64,000 nt of DNA from Desulfobacteraceae bacterium. Lineage in GTDB: Bacteria > Desulfobacterota > Desulfobacteria > Desulfobacterales > SURF-7. Of the stretch, positions 8,594-18,479 are shown piece after piece. The stretch covers positions 1 through 64,000 of the forward strand of contig QZKS01000074.1 in the NCBI GenBank assembly GCA_003599865.1, given 5' to 3'. A program made the position numbers and the translations under genes. Numbering within the stretch: the stretch's first letter is position 1; each line of letters begins with the position of its first letter. The notes beneath the pieces were generated by a model. That model did no database searches, was not told the DNA's origin, and saw only the letters and a program-made list of their open reading frames with translations.

Positions 8594-10873
8594 ATGTGCC
8601 GCACCAAAGCTGCTCTTCTTCTGTTTGTGTCCACCCTTTTTCTGCTGACAGGGTGCGCGTCCGATGAAGATAAGAAAAAATCACATCTGGAAAAAGGGGA
8701 TTCCTATTTCGCAAACAAAGAATACCGAAGCGCCAGGATCGAATACAAAAACGCCATACAGATCGATCCGGCATATGTCGAGGCCTACCGGAAACTGGGA
8801 GAAACCAATTTAAAACTGGGAGATCCCCGCGAAGCACTGAATGCCTATTCCAGGGTAGCGGAGCTTGATCCGGACAATATGGATGCCCAGTTCAAGCTGG
8901 CCACATTCTATCTGCTGGGAAGAAAAGACAAGGAAGCAAGGGAAAAGGTTGACGTGATCCTGGCCAAAGAACCGGAAAATACCAAGGCGCTTTTCCTTCT
9001 GGCCAGTATGTTGACCATTGATAAAAAAATCAAAGAAGCCGAAGACATCTACCGCAAAATCATTCAGATCGAGAAGAATAACATACGCGCTTCCATCGGC
9101 CTTTCCCGTATATTGTTATTGCAGACAAGGATCGATGAAGCCGAAGCGGTTCTGCAGAATGCCATCGAGGCCGATCCCAAGTCCATTCAGGCCCAAATGG
9201 CGATGTTCAACTTTTTGGTAATCGTCAACCGGCATGACAAGGCCGAGTCGGCCCTATTGAAAACCATTGAAGAAAATCCCGGCGAATCGGATTTGCAGAT
9301 TGCGCTGGGGGATTTTTATCTGCGGAAAAATGACCGGCAAAAAGCGGAATCCGCTTATCTCAAGGCCATTGAAATCGACCCTTCCGATGTGAAACCATAC
9401 ATGATGGCAGCCGGTTTCTATGGTATGGCAGGCGACAGGGAAAAGGCGGTTGCAAATTATACCAAAGCCCTGGAAATCCAGCCGGAGAATATCAGGGTCA
9501 TGGAAAAAATGGCGGAATTTTATGTCAGCGTGAAGGAGTTGGATCAAGCAGAGAAATATATCGACCGGATTCTTGAGAAACAAACCAACTATCCATCCGC
9601 GAGAATGATGAAAGGGGAGATTACATTTTTAAAACAGGACTATGCCGGAGCGATCAGGATATTTGACGAGCTGATCCGGGAAAATCCCAGATCGGAAACG
9701 GCACATTATTTTAAAGGGATATCGCATTATAAAAAAAATGAAATCCGGCCGGCCAAAGAGTCCCTGCAAAAAGCAATCGAACTGCAACCGGATTTCATCA
9801 AGGCCAGGCTAGTCCTTGCCTCCATCCTGCTGCAGGAGGATGCATTGGATCTTGCCCGGATCGAGTGTGAAGCGGTTTTATCAAAAGATCCTGACAATTA
9901 TCAGGCAAATCTTCTTTCCGGCAATATCCTGGCTGCCCAGGGCAAGCCGGATGAAGCGACTGAAATATACAGCCGGCTGATCCAAAATGCACCGGATGTT
10001 CCGGAAGCCTATTTCCGGCTGGGCCGGCTGCAGCGTTCCCGGAAACAGGATGATGCGGCTCTTGAAAATTTTAACAAGGCATTGGCCATCAATCCCATGC
10101 TGATGGAGGTGTTCAGCAGCAAGGTGTCTGTTTATGCAAGCCGGAAACAATTTGATAAAGCGATTCAGGCCTGTGACGAACAGATGAACATCGTCGGGAA
10201 CCAGCCGGATCTTCTGGCCGGAATTCATTATCTGAAGGGGAATATTTATTTTTCTCAGAACAGGAAGCCGGAAGCGGTTCAGGAATTTGAGCTCACGCTG
10301 CAGACAGATCCGGATTTTCTCAAGGCGTATTATGCGCTGGCCCAGGTTTACCTGAAGGACAAGGAAGAGGAAAAGGCCATCCGGCAGTATCAGAAGATTC
10401 TGGAAAAAGATCCCCGGCAGGCAGGACCGCATATGCTCCTGGGGATATTGTTTGAGGCGCAGCGAAAATATGAACTTTCGGAAACACATTATCGAAAGGC
10501 CCTTGAAATTCAACCGGATTTTTCTCCGGCAGCCAACAACCTCGCCTACCTTCTGGCCATGCAGGACCGGGAAATTGATGTCGCATTGGGGCTTGCCCAG
10601 AAAGCCAAAGAAAAGCAGCCGGACAACCCTGCGATCATGGATACGCTGGGATGGATCTATTATAAAAAAGGTCTGTACGATGCAGCCATCCGGGAATTGA
10701 AAAGCAGCGCCGAAAAGCTTCCGGAGAACGCATCTGTTCGATATCACCTTGGACTTGCCTATCATCAAAAAGGTGAACATGCTCTTGCCGGAAAGGAGCT
10801 GACGGAAGCATTGCGCATCAGTGATGACTTTGACGGGGCGGATGAGGCAAGGAAGATTCTGTCGGAACCATAA
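8594..10873 (+). CDS. TPR-repeat lipoprotein
   Basis: 759-aa lipoprotein made almost wholly of tandem tetratricopeptide repeats (roughly 20). The N-terminus is a signal peptide ending in a lipobox, LLTGC, with the lipidated Cys at ~21, so it is anchored in a membrane on the outer face. Typical TPR residues recur, for example AYVEAYRKLGETNLKLGDPREA. It resembles the PrsT-like TPR lipoproteins linked to exopolysaccharide and PEP-CTERM export, but no sorting machinery is present here, so the role is likely scaffolding of a cell-envelope complex. RBS TGGAGG precedes ATG. The downstream membrane coiled-coil protein may be a partner. Confidence 0.87.
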   Translation: MCRTKAALLLFVSTLFLLTGCASDEDKKKSHLEKGDSYFANKEYRSARIEYKNAIQIDPAYVEAYRKLGETNLKLGDPREALNAYSRVAELDPDNMDAQFKLATFYLLGRKDKEAREKVDVILAKEPENTKALFLLASMLTIDKKIKEAEDIYRKIIQIEKNNIRASIGLSRILLLQTRIDEAEAVLQNAIEADPKSIQAQMAMFNFLVIVNRHDKAESALLKTIEENPGESDLQIALGDFYLRKNDRQKAESAYLKAIEIDPSDVKPYMMAAGFYGMAGDREKAVANYTKALEIQPENIRVMEKMAEFYVSVKELDQAEKYIDRILEKQTNYPSARMMKGEITFLKQDYAGAIRIFDELIRENPRSETAHYFKGISHYKKNEIRPAKESLQKAIELQPDFIKARLVLASILLQEDALDLARIECEAVLSKDPDNYQANLLSGNILAAQGKPDEATEIYSRLIQNAPDVPEAYFRLGRLQRSRKQDDAALENFNKALAINPMLMEVFSSKVSVYASRKQFDKAIQACDEQMNIVGNQPDLLAGIHYLKGNIYFSQNRKPEAVQEFELTLQTDPDFLKAYYALAQVYLKDKEEEKAIRQYQKILEKDPRQAGPHMLLGILFEAQRKYELSETHYRKALEIQPDFSPAANNLAYLLAMQDREIDVALGLAQKAKEKQPDNPAIMDTLGWIYYKKGLYDAAIRELKSSAEKLPENASVRYHLGLAYHQKGEHALAGKELTEALRISDDFDGADEARKILSEP

Positions 10874-10968
10874 CCGACCTTCATATTGACAACCTTTCCA
10901 TTGCATGGACAGGAAAAAACAGCGGCAAAAGACCGATTGATTTCTAAAAACAGGCAGCGCTTTCCGAT

Positions 10969-12117
10969 ATGAGACTTCCATTATTCAAGGTTTTTTTCCT
11001 GTGTGTCGTGCTTCCCCCTTTTTTGTACATTTTTTCCATCCAGTATCTGGAAAAAATGTTCAATCGTGTATGCCTGGAAGAAATCAAGGATGTCTACATC
11101 GGGGATTCACGCCTGCTGTTTGACGGTAGCGTGAGTGTCAAGGATGCCGTCAATCAGAATATTACCCGCTATCTTCGTGAACAATGGCTGGTGAAGATGG
11201 GGCTGAAGCTGGAGGTGATCGTCACAACCCGGAAGGGGACGATTATCTACCCCGCCATTTTTGAAGATCCCGCAGCGGCGGTTTCGCCATCCGATCCGAT
11301 GCAGATCGCTGCAGAAAACTATAATCTGCTGAACGATGGCCTGGTTGTCCATAGCGACAGTGAGATTTTATATTACAAACCGATTTCGATTGTTATCCTC
11401 TTTTTGTATATTGGCAGCTCACTGGTTTTTATGGCCGTTTCTTCCATGAGGAGCTTCCGGAAGTCGAAGATGGAAGAGATGGAAAAACTCGGGATAATTA
11501 ACCGGCTCATTGAACGGGAAAAACGCTCTCTGGAGATTTTAAAGACCCTCGGGAAAAAAAGAAATGAGCTGAACATCCGGTATGACGAAATCAAAGATGA
11601 ACTGGAAAAGGAAAAGCTTCAGGCCAGCAAAACGGAAGATGGAATGCTGGAGGAGATCATCAGCCTCGAGGAAGAACTGAATCGAAATGTCGGAATGCAG
11701 CAGGAACAGCAGCAGGAAATTGACAGGCTGAAAGCAGAGATCGAGCGGTTTGAAAAAAACGGCCGGAAGGGAAAACAGAAAAACAAGAAGGGCGTCGATT
11801 CCACCGGAAGAAGGTTTAAGGCGCTTTATAAAAATGTTGTCATTAATAAAAAGGCTCTGGACGGATTTGTATCTCTTCCCGAAGACATGAAGATCAAATG
11901 CGAGGAAGTGATTCATCAGCTCAATGAGAATCCGGAACAGATTCATATTAAAAGAAAGGTATTCAGCAAGAAAAGCAATGAGACCGTTCTTGAAATTCTC
12001 TTTGCTTATAAAGGCCGTCTGTATTTCAGGCGTTTGAGCGATCAGCGGGTGGAGATCCTGACCATCGGCACCAAGAACACCCAGCTCAAGGATCTGGAGT
12101 TTATCGACAGCCTGTAG
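10969..12117 (+). CDS. Membrane coiled-coil protein with C-terminal RelE/ParE-like domain
   Basis: 382-aa protein. Membrane helices lie at ~5-24 and ~138-158 and bracket a ~110-residue extracytoplasmic region. A long cytoplasmic coiled coil (~165-265) and a basic linker follow. Residues ~282-380 look like a RelE/ParE/HigB-type fold, with the pattern YKGRLYFRRL followed by VEILTIGTKNTQLKDL near the C-terminus. No antitoxin gene is adjacent and the fold is tethered to the membrane, so a free ribonuclease toxin is unlikely. It sits 43 bp before a sensor kinase gene and 95 bp after the TPR lipoprotein gene. Function unknown. Confidence 0.72.
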   Translation: MRLPLFKVFFLCVVLPPFLYIFSIQYLEKMFNRVCLEEIKDVYIGDSRLLFDGSVSVKDAVNQNITRYLREQWLVKMGLKLEVIVTTRKGTIIYPAIFEDPAAAVSPSDPMQIAAENYNLLNDGLVVHSDSEILYYKPISIVILFLYIGSSLVFMAVSSMRSFRKSKMEEMEKLGIINRLIEREKRSLEILKTLGKKRNELNIRYDEIKDELEKEKLQASKTEDGMLEEIISLEEELNRNVGMQQEQQQEIDRLKAEIERFEKNGRKGKQKNKKGVDSTGRRFKALYKNVVINKKALDGFVSLPEDMKIKCEEVIHQLNENPEQIHIKRKVFSKKSNETVLEILFAYKGRLYFRRLSDQRVEILTIGTKNTQLKDLEFIDSL

Positions 12118-12159
12118 AGAGGTTTACAGCAAGCATTATTCGTCCGGAAACAACGCAAA

Positions 12160-14649
12160 ATGAAATACCACAAGGAATATGGGAGTATGTCGCAGAAAAA
12201 CATAAATATTCTGATTGCATGCTGCGGTATCATGGTTCTGCTGTTTTTTGACGGCTCGCAGGTGTCGGACTGGAACGAAGGGCGGCTGCTGGAACTCCAC
12301 AGCACGGCACGCTTATGCCGGACCCGGCTTGAAAACGCTGTTTCCTCCCGCCTGAATGCCGTGAGTGCGGTCGCTTCCTTATTTATCCTGCACCCGCAAA
12401 CAACATCCGAGGAATTCTCTCATTTTGCAGCGCTGCTGATCCGGTCCACCCCATCTGTTCGTGCGCTGCAATATGCCGATTCTCAGACCCGTGTAACCTA
12501 TATATATCCTGTTAAAGGAAATGAGGCCGTCGTCGAAAAACCGCTGCACCTTCTTGCCGATCCGGAAAGAGGTCCCTTTGTTAAAAAGGCAATTGCGCAA
12601 AAAGATTTTTCCATCCAGGGCCCATTCAACCTCCTTCAGGGAGGATTGGGGATTGTCGTAAGAACGCCGATATTCAGACAGGAAGAATTTTTCGGTCTGG
12701 CGATCGGCGTTTATGATGTCCCCGCCCTTCTGGAAGAAGCATTTTCCGGAATGGACCTGAACCGTTTTGTGGTTCGGCTGTCGGACGGCAATGGAAACGT
12801 GTTCTGGGGGCCTGAATCCGTCTCGGAAGATTTTTTTGAGCTGCCGGTTGCCGTGGCAGACGCTGAATGGAATATGGGATTCCGCTGGAATGAATCCCAT
12901 TCCGGCCCCCCGGTTTTTTACCGGCTGCTGATCTGGTTTCTGGGAGGCGGTTTTCTGTTGTCTTCCTTATGGCTGTTGCAGGTATTCCGGGAAAAAACGG
13001 AAAATCTTCAGCGGCGTGTGGCGGAACGAACTTCCGACCTGACGGACACCAACCGGAAACTTGTTGAATCGATTGTCCGAAATAAAGCAGCAGAGGAATT
13101 GCTGAGGGAGAGCGAGAAGAAGTACAGGCTGCTTGCGGAACATGCCAATGATATTATCTGGACACTCAGCCTGGACCTGAAGTTTACCTATATCAGTCCT
13201 TCCATATTCCGGATTCGGGGTTATACGCCGGAAGAAGGAATGCGCCAGATGCTGGAAGAGATCATCACCCCGGATTCCCTGCAATATGCCATTGCGACGT
13301 ATACGGCGGTAATGGAAAAAGAGGCACAGGGGGAAAGATTGCTGGAGCCGACCGTATTGGAGCTGGAACATTTCTGTAAGAATGGGAAATCGATCTGGAT
13401 GGAAGTCAGTATGTCTTTTCTGCGGGACCAGGATGGCGCGCCGACCGGAATTATCGGCGTCAGCCGGGATATCTCCGACCGGAAACAGGCGGAAAAGGCG
13501 CTGAAGGAGAGTGAGAGAATGTACAGGCTGATCGCCGAGAACATCAATGATGTGATCTGGACGACGGACCTGTCTTTCCAAACGACGTATATCAGCCCTT
13601 CCATTGAAAGATTGCGGGGATATACTCCGGAGGAGGTTATGAGGCAGACGCTTTCTGAAATTTTAACGCCCGCTTCCGTGGAACTGGCTGCAAGGGTGTT
13701 TTCAGCAGAACTTGCGCTGGAACAAAAAGGCGAGAGGAAAAACCAGAACACGATCCTGGATCTGGAATTTTTATGCAAAGACGGGTCGACCGTACTCCTG
13801 GAAAACAGCATTTCACCGTTGCGGGATGAAACAGGAATCATAATCGGCCTGTTCGGCATCAGCCGTGACATCACGGAACAGAGAAGGATTGAAGCGCAGT
13901 TGCTGCGGTCGGAGAAGCTGGCCTCATTGGGGGACATGGTCGCCGGGGTTTCTCATGAAATCAGCACGCCATTGGGGGCGAGCCTGCTTTCGGCATCCTA
14001 TTTGCGGGATACCAGCGACGAATTTACCGATATGCTATGGACCGGAAAGCTTCAGATGTCGGATGTGAAAAAATATTCCGAGAAGGTTGAGAAAACTTCC
14101 GCCATGATTGTGTCCAATCTGGAACGGGCCTCCGAATTGCTGAACAGTTTTAAAAATGTCGCGGTGGATCAGCTCGTCAAAGAAAAAAGAGAGTTCAACA
14201 TCCGGCAGAACATGGAGGAAACCCTAAGCAGTCTGCAACCGAAATTCAAGCACACATCCTATAAGATCATTCTGGAATGTCCGGATGATCTGGTCATCAG
14301 GCATTATCCGGGGACGTTTTCTCAAATCACCACCAATCTGGTGATGAATTCGCTGATCCATGGCCTGGAAGGGATCGAAAAAGGGGAGATCCGGATTACG
14401 ATTGAGAAACAGGGCGATGCCCTCCTGCTCGTTTTTCGGGATTCGGGACAGGGCATGAATGAGACGGTTCTGAAAAAAATGTATGATCCTTTTTTTACCA
14501 CCAAACGCAATCGCGGAGGAACAGGCCTTGGGTTGCATATCGTCCACAATCTTGTCTGTCGGACGTTAATGGGCCGGATCACATGTATCAGCGCTCCGGG
14601 AAAAGGAACGGAGTTCCGCATTAAAATACCCTGTCACGATGCGTCCTGA
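12160..14649 (+). CDS. CHASE-PAS-PAS sensor histidine kinase
   Basis: 829-aa membrane sensor kinase. N-terminal helix ~11-25 and second helix ~256-275 enclose a CHASE-like extracytoplasmic sensor domain (RLNAVSAVASLF, FFGLAIGVYDV). Two PAS domains with PAC tails (GISRDITEQ and similar) cover ~320-575. The phospho-acceptor His is residue 599 in VAGVSHEISTP, and the HATPase domain has RDSGQGMNE and GGTGLGLHIV boxes near the C-terminus. No response regulator gene is immediately adjacent, so its partner is unknown. The membrane receiver protein encoded at 6065-8482 is a possible but unproven target. Confidence 0.88.
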   Translation: MKYHKEYGSMSQKNINILIACCGIMVLLFFDGSQVSDWNEGRLLELHSTARLCRTRLENAVSSRLNAVSAVASLFILHPQTTSEEFSHFAALLIRSTPSVRALQYADSQTRVTYIYPVKGNEAVVEKPLHLLADPERGPFVKKAIAQKDFSIQGPFNLLQGGLGIVVRTPIFRQEEFFGLAIGVYDVPALLEEAFSGMDLNRFVVRLSDGNGNVFWGPESVSEDFFELPVAVADAEWNMGFRWNESHSGPPVFYRLLIWFLGGGFLLSSLWLLQVFREKTENLQRRVAERTSDLTDTNRKLVESIVRNKAAEELLRESEKKYRLLAEHANDIIWTLSLDLKFTYISPSIFRIRGYTPEEGMRQMLEEIITPDSLQYAIATYTAVMEKEAQGERLLEPTVLELEHFCKNGKSIWMEVSMSFLRDQDGAPTGIIGVSRDISDRKQAEKALKESERMYRLIAENINDVIWTTDLSFQTTYISPSIERLRGYTPEEVMRQTLSEILTPASVELAARVFSAELALEQKGERKNQNTILDLEFLCKDGSTVLLENSISPLRDETGIIIGLFGISRDITEQRRIEAQLLRSEKLASLGDMVAGVSHEISTPLGASLLSASYLRDTSDEFTDMLWTGKLQMSDVKKYSEKVEKTSAMIVSNLERASELLNSFKNVAVDQLVKEKREFNIRQNMEETLSSLQPKFKHTSYKIILECPDDLVIRHYPGTFSQITTNLVMNSLIHGLEGIEKGEIRITIEKQGDALLLVFRDSGQGMNETVLKKMYDPFFTTKRNRGGTGLGLHIVHNLVCRTLMGRITCISAPGKGTEFRIKIPCHDAS

Positions 14650-14696
14650 GCTTTGAACAAATATCAACAACCGTAAATTCAAAGGGAAATTGCACC

Positions 14697-16625
14697 ATGC
14701 TGCTGAATCATCTTTTTAATCCCATCCAAATCGGGAATATGACCGTGAAAAACAGACTGCTGATGTCTGCCATGAGCATCAACTTCGGCGTGGATGAAAA
14801 CTGTCTGGTTACGGACCAGTTATGCGAATATTTTGTCGAGCGGGCCAGGGGCGGTGTCGGCATGATGCTCGTGGGCGGCGGGAGCGTTCATCCCGGCGGG
14901 CAGGAGCTTCCGGATCTTCCGCAGATGTATAATGATGACTGCATTCCTTCCCTGAAAAAAATGGTGATGAAGATCAAGCCGTATGATACCCGTTTTGGTG
15001 TGCAGCTTATGCACGGAGGCCGCCAGTCCTATCTTCCGGAGAAAGTGGCGCCATCCGCCATCCCCGCACCCGCGGTTGTCAAAGGTGCGGTACGGGCACT
15101 GGAAATTTATGAGATTGAAAATCTGGTTTCCTGTTTCGGGGATTCGGCAAGACGCTGCCGGGATGCGGGTTTTGATTTTATCGAGATTCACGGCGCGCAC
15201 GGATATCTCATCAACCAGTTTCTGGCGCCCAATTCCAATATCCGGACCGATGAGTACGGTGGTTCTTTTGAAAACCGGACACGATTTCTGCTTGAGATCA
15301 TACAAGACATTCGGGAAAAAGCCGGAGCTGATTTTCCTGTCGGCATCCGGATCAACGGAAACGACTACATTGAAAACGGATGGGACCTGCCAAGTGCGGT
15401 CCGGCTGGCCCCGAAGCTGGAGCAGGCCGGAGTGGCATACATTCATGTTTCCGGCGGTGTATACGGTTCCACGGAGCTGACCATTCCCTCCATGTACACC
15501 CCTCAGGGATGCTTTGTGCACCTTGCCGAAGAGGTAAAAAAACATGTCGGCATTCCGGTTGTCACGGTCGGCAGAATCAAGGACCCGCATCATGCCGACG
15601 ATATTATCAGGCAGGGCAAGGCTGATATCGTATCCCTGGGAAGATCGCTGCTGGCAGACCCGCAGTATCCGGAAAAAGCCCGGCAGGGCCGTTTTTCCGA
15701 GATCCGTCCCTGCATCGGATGCTGTCTGGGATGCATCCATGCGGTTCTGGCCAAAGAGCCGGGCTCCTGCGTGGTCAATCCGGATGTGGGCAGGGAGTAT
15801 AAGATCCGGGATGAACAAAAACCGGCTGCAATGAAAAAAGTGATCATTGCCGGTGCCGGACCTGCCGGACTGGCTGCGGCCCGTCTTTTCAGGCTTCAGG
15901 GACATCGGGTTGTGGTATGCGAAAAGAAATCCGAACCGGGCGGATTGCTGGCGCTTGCGGCAAGGGCGCCCGGCCGCGGTGAGCTCGGGGATATCCTGCG
16001 GTTTTTCCGGGAGGAGATCCGCCGTCTCGATATTGAGATCCGGTATGACACCGAACTGGACCTGGCGCTGATCCGGGAGATCCGGCCGGACATGGTTGTG
16101 ATGGCCACCGGCTCCATGCCTGAGATGCCCATGGTCAAAGGACTTTTTCAAACCCATATGGAACTGGTCACCTGTGTGGATATTATGGAGGGCAGGGCGG
16201 CTACCGGCAAAAAAGTGATTGTCCTGGGCGGCGGAATGACCGGGCTGATCACCGCGGATTTTCTGGCAACCCAGGGCAGTGAAGTCGTGGTGCTGAACCG
16301 GAAGAAAAGCTTTGCCGAAGAGATGGCCGGCAATGACCGGTTTTACCTGCGGGAAAGACTGAAGGCCGGAAAGGTTACATTGTTTAAAAACGTCCGGATC
16401 AAAACATTTACCCAAAACGGCGTGATTTTCACAGTCGACCGGGAAGATGTGGAGCTAAAGGATTACCATATGGTGGTCATATCGGAAAAGCATGACCCCA
16501 TCCGGGAAGCCGTAAAACCGGTAAAAGAGGCGGGTGTTCCATTTCATTTTATCGGAGACGCCAAAACCCCCCGCCATCTGATGTACTGCATCAGCGAGGC
16601 GGAAGAACTCGCACGTTCCGGCTGA
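14697..16625 (+). CDS. NADH:flavin oxidoreductase, 2,4-dienoyl-CoA reductase (FadH) family
   Basis: 642-aa multicofactor enzyme. Residues 1-~365 form an FMN-binding Old Yellow Enzyme TIM barrel (NPIQIGNMTVKNRL; EIHGAHGYLINQFLAP; catalytic-type residues in the HGAHG loop). A [4Fe-4S] motif CIGCCLGCIHAVL with a later CVVNP Cys follows. The C-terminal half has two Rossmann motifs, AGAGPAGLAAARLF for FAD and GGGMTGLITADF for NAD(P)H. The family reduces enoyl or dienoyl C=C bonds, with electrons passed NAD(P)H to FAD to cluster to FMN. Length and order are typical. Substrate not deducible; it stands alone except for a small membrane protein gene 29 bp downstream. Confidence 0.88.
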   Translation: MLLNHLFNPIQIGNMTVKNRLLMSAMSINFGVDENCLVTDQLCEYFVERARGGVGMMLVGGGSVHPGGQELPDLPQMYNDDCIPSLKKMVMKIKPYDTRFGVQLMHGGRQSYLPEKVAPSAIPAPAVVKGAVRALEIYEIENLVSCFGDSARRCRDAGFDFIEIHGAHGYLINQFLAPNSNIRTDEYGGSFENRTRFLLEIIQDIREKAGADFPVGIRINGNDYIENGWDLPSAVRLAPKLEQAGVAYIHVSGGVYGSTELTIPSMYTPQGCFVHLAEEVKKHVGIPVVTVGRIKDPHHADDIIRQGKADIVSLGRSLLADPQYPEKARQGRFSEIRPCIGCCLGCIHAVLAKEPGSCVVNPDVGREYKIRDEQKPAAMKKVIIAGAGPAGLAAARLFRLQGHRVVVCEKKSEPGGLLALAARAPGRGELGDILRFFREEIRRLDIEIRYDTELDLALIREIRPDMVVMATGSMPEMPMVKGLFQTHMELVTCVDIMEGRAATGKKVIVLGGGMTGLITADFLATQGSEVVVLNRKKSFAEEMAGNDRFYLRERLKAGKVTLFKNVRIKTFTQNGVIFTVDREDVELKDYHMVVISEKHDPIREAVKPVKEAGVPFHFIGDAKTPRHLMYCISEAEELARSG

Positions 16626-16654
16626 TCATCTGATTCGCACTCAAAGGAGGTAAA

Positions 16655-16858
16655 ATGAAACTGAAATACTGGATACCATTTTTGTTTTTCATCATTCCAA
16701 CCCCTGTCATTACCTATTTTATGTGGGCTTCCCACATTTGGGCGCCGTATCCCAGGGAAGAAATGATCAGCATTATCGGTTTGTGTGTCATGTGGTTTTT
16801 TACGGGTGTCACGTATCTGAACGGAATCAGAGCGGTTATGAAAGACCGGAAAGCCTGA
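16655..16858 (+). CDS. Small two-helix membrane protein
   Basis: 67-aa protein with two hydrophobic helices (~5-27 and ~37-58) separated by a short charged loop, and a basic C-terminus. A strong RBS, AAAGGAGG, precedes ATG at normal spacing, which supports translation. No known domain is recognised. Its closeness to the reductase gene suggests cotranscription. It converges on the lipase-like gene, ending 4 bp from it. Confidence 0.65.
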   Translation: MKLKYWIPFLFFIIPTPVITYFMWASHIWAPYPREEMISIIGLCVMWFFTGVTYLNGIRAVMKDRKA

Positions 16859-16862
16859 GTTT

Positions 16863-18476
16863 TTAATTCCGTTGCGGGAACTCCTTGATAAAGCGGAGCC
16901 AGGCCTCTTCAATCGGGGTATCAACCGCAGCCCTGCCCTGGCAAACCTCGACGAAATGACTTTGCTGCTTGTCTATGGGGGCAATACGTCCATCTGCCAG
17001 GGCCTTGAGCCAGTGACCGACATACCGAATACAGTGGGCACCGATGGGAGGATAATCGGGGGCGAGCGCCACATCATAACCGCCTTTGAGCAGCTCGGTC
17101 ATATGGTCATCCGGAAAGGGTGCCTTGACTTTTTCCACGATATCGAGCAAACGGCTTATCGCTTCCGGGTCTTCGAGGATGCCGGTATGGGTTGTGTTGA
17201 AACCGAATTGTCCGGTTGACTCATCCTGAGACTCCTTACACAACTGGCTTGACAGAGGGACAACCCCGTCGCTGTTTTCTCCCAGTTTTATCGACTGCTG
17301 GTTGGCGTAAGCATAGAAAAGATGATACTCCAGCTTCGGGGGCAGGGATTGTCTACGAAGGTTGGCCATGAATTCGCTGCGGGGGTTGACATCCCGCCAG
17401 GAAGGAATGATCACCGGGCCTTGATCAGCCATAGCTGCCGCCGGATGTCCACCCATGGGGCTGGCCAGCGAGACAAAACAAGCGACCTGATTTTCTCCTG
17501 CTTCGCCCTGCAACCGGTTCAAGGCTTCCCGTACCACCAGCCCGCCCATGCTGTGGGCGACGATGACCATCGGCATCTCCCCTATGAAAAAAGTTTTCCC
17601 GGAGAGAAAGATTCGGTGGAACATCTCTCCCAACTGTTTGAGATCGTTGCCGGAAGGATAATGAAAGAAAAAGGGGCGATAACGCCGACGATCCAGATGC
17701 CGGATGATATGGGCAAAGTCCCGTGCGCTTCCGTCAATCCCGTGGACAAAAACCACCGGCACCTTGTAACCCACATCCTCTTCCAGCGCATAAAACATCA
17801 TTGGCGCTTCTTCAAGAAAGGCCGCCGGCTCGTACATGCCGAGGGAGGCCATACGTTGCGAGAAGATCTCGTCGTCGAGGCTGCGGATCGAACCCTTGGG
17901 ATAAAACAGCGAATCTATCAAGTTTTCGCGATGTTTCACCTCCAGGTGCAGTGATCTCCCCACGGGTTGAACCCTCTGACTGAACAACTCGATATCAAAC
18001 TCTCCAACCACCTTTTCCGGCCAATGAGCCGGATCAAGGGTCAGGAATCTGCTTCCAACCGTCTCTTCAATATCATAAAAGCCGTCCCGGTTTTGATCGC
18101 TGACCACCAGTAAAAGGTAATCGCCGGCAGGAAGATTCAGGCCATAAAAGGCATTACTCTTTACAAAATGGCTGACATCGACCACTTCAACCTGCGAGTG
18201 CCTGTCGTATACGGCAATCACGGCAATGGCCTCTTCGTTCAGGTTCGAACCGCTGCCGATCTTGCCGAAGACAAAGTAGTTCTCGGCCTGCAGCATGTGT
18301 TTGTATAATCTCTGTCTCGGCTCACGACGGTAGCGATCGGCCAGATAGGCTTGTTTGAAAGCACTGTCCACATAAGAGCATCCGATGACACCGAAGAGTG
18401 CAACCATTACCAGGGCCGCACCGGTAAAGACTTTGGTTAGATTGGAAAAAATACACATCAGCGTATACAAGATCAT
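16863..18476 (-). CDS. Alpha/beta-hydrolase (lipase-like) lipoprotein
   Basis: Serine hydrolase of ~537 aa. The N-terminus has a hydrophobic signal segment ending VIGC, a plausible lipobox, so it is probably envelope-anchored. The central domain has VVFVHGIDGSARDF (oxyanion-hole HG) and the nucleophile elbow VAHSMGG. The N-terminal ~220 residues are a separate beta-rich region with no identified domain. I prefer ATG at 18476 to the TTG one codon upstream at 18479. The start follows directly after the stop of the glutamine amidotransferase gene, so the pair is translationally coupled. Substrate unknown; lipid ester or peptidoglycan-linked substrates are possible. Confidence 0.8.
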   Translation of the reverse strand: MILYTLMCIFSNLTKVFTGAALVMVALFGVIGCSYVDSAFKQAYLADRYRREPRQRLYKHMLQAENYFVFGKIGSGSNLNEEAIAVIAVYDRHSQVEVVDVSHFVKSNAFYGLNLPAGDYLLLVVSDQNRDGFYDIEETVGSRFLTLDPAHWPEKVVGEFDIELFSQRVQPVGRSLHLEVKHRENLIDSLFYPKGSIRSLDDEIFSQRMASLGMYEPAAFLEEAPMMFYALEEDVGYKVPVVFVHGIDGSARDFAHIIRHLDRRRYRPFFFHYPSGNDLKQLGEMFHRIFLSGKTFFIGEMPMVIVAHSMGGLVVREALNRLQGEAGENQVACFVSLASPMGGHPAAAMADQGPVIIPSWRDVNPRSEFMANLRRQSLPPKLEYHLFYAYANQQSIKLGENSDGVVPLSSQLCKESQDESTGQFGFNTTHTGILEDPEAISRLLDIVEKVKAPFPDDHMTELLKGGYDVALAPDYPPIGAHCIRYVGHWLKALADGRIAPIDKQQSHFVEVCQGRAAVDTPIEEAWLRFIKEFPQRN

Positions 18477-18479
18477 CAA

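Noticed and set aside
10969-12117. Toxin-antitoxin module
   Set aside because: The RelE-like fold is fused to membrane helices and no antitoxin gene is adjacent.
14820-16415. 531-aa minus-strand open frame
   Set aside because: Lies wholly inside the FadH-type reductase gene, which has full cofactor motifs; the antisense frame has none and is a by-product of GC-rich third positions.
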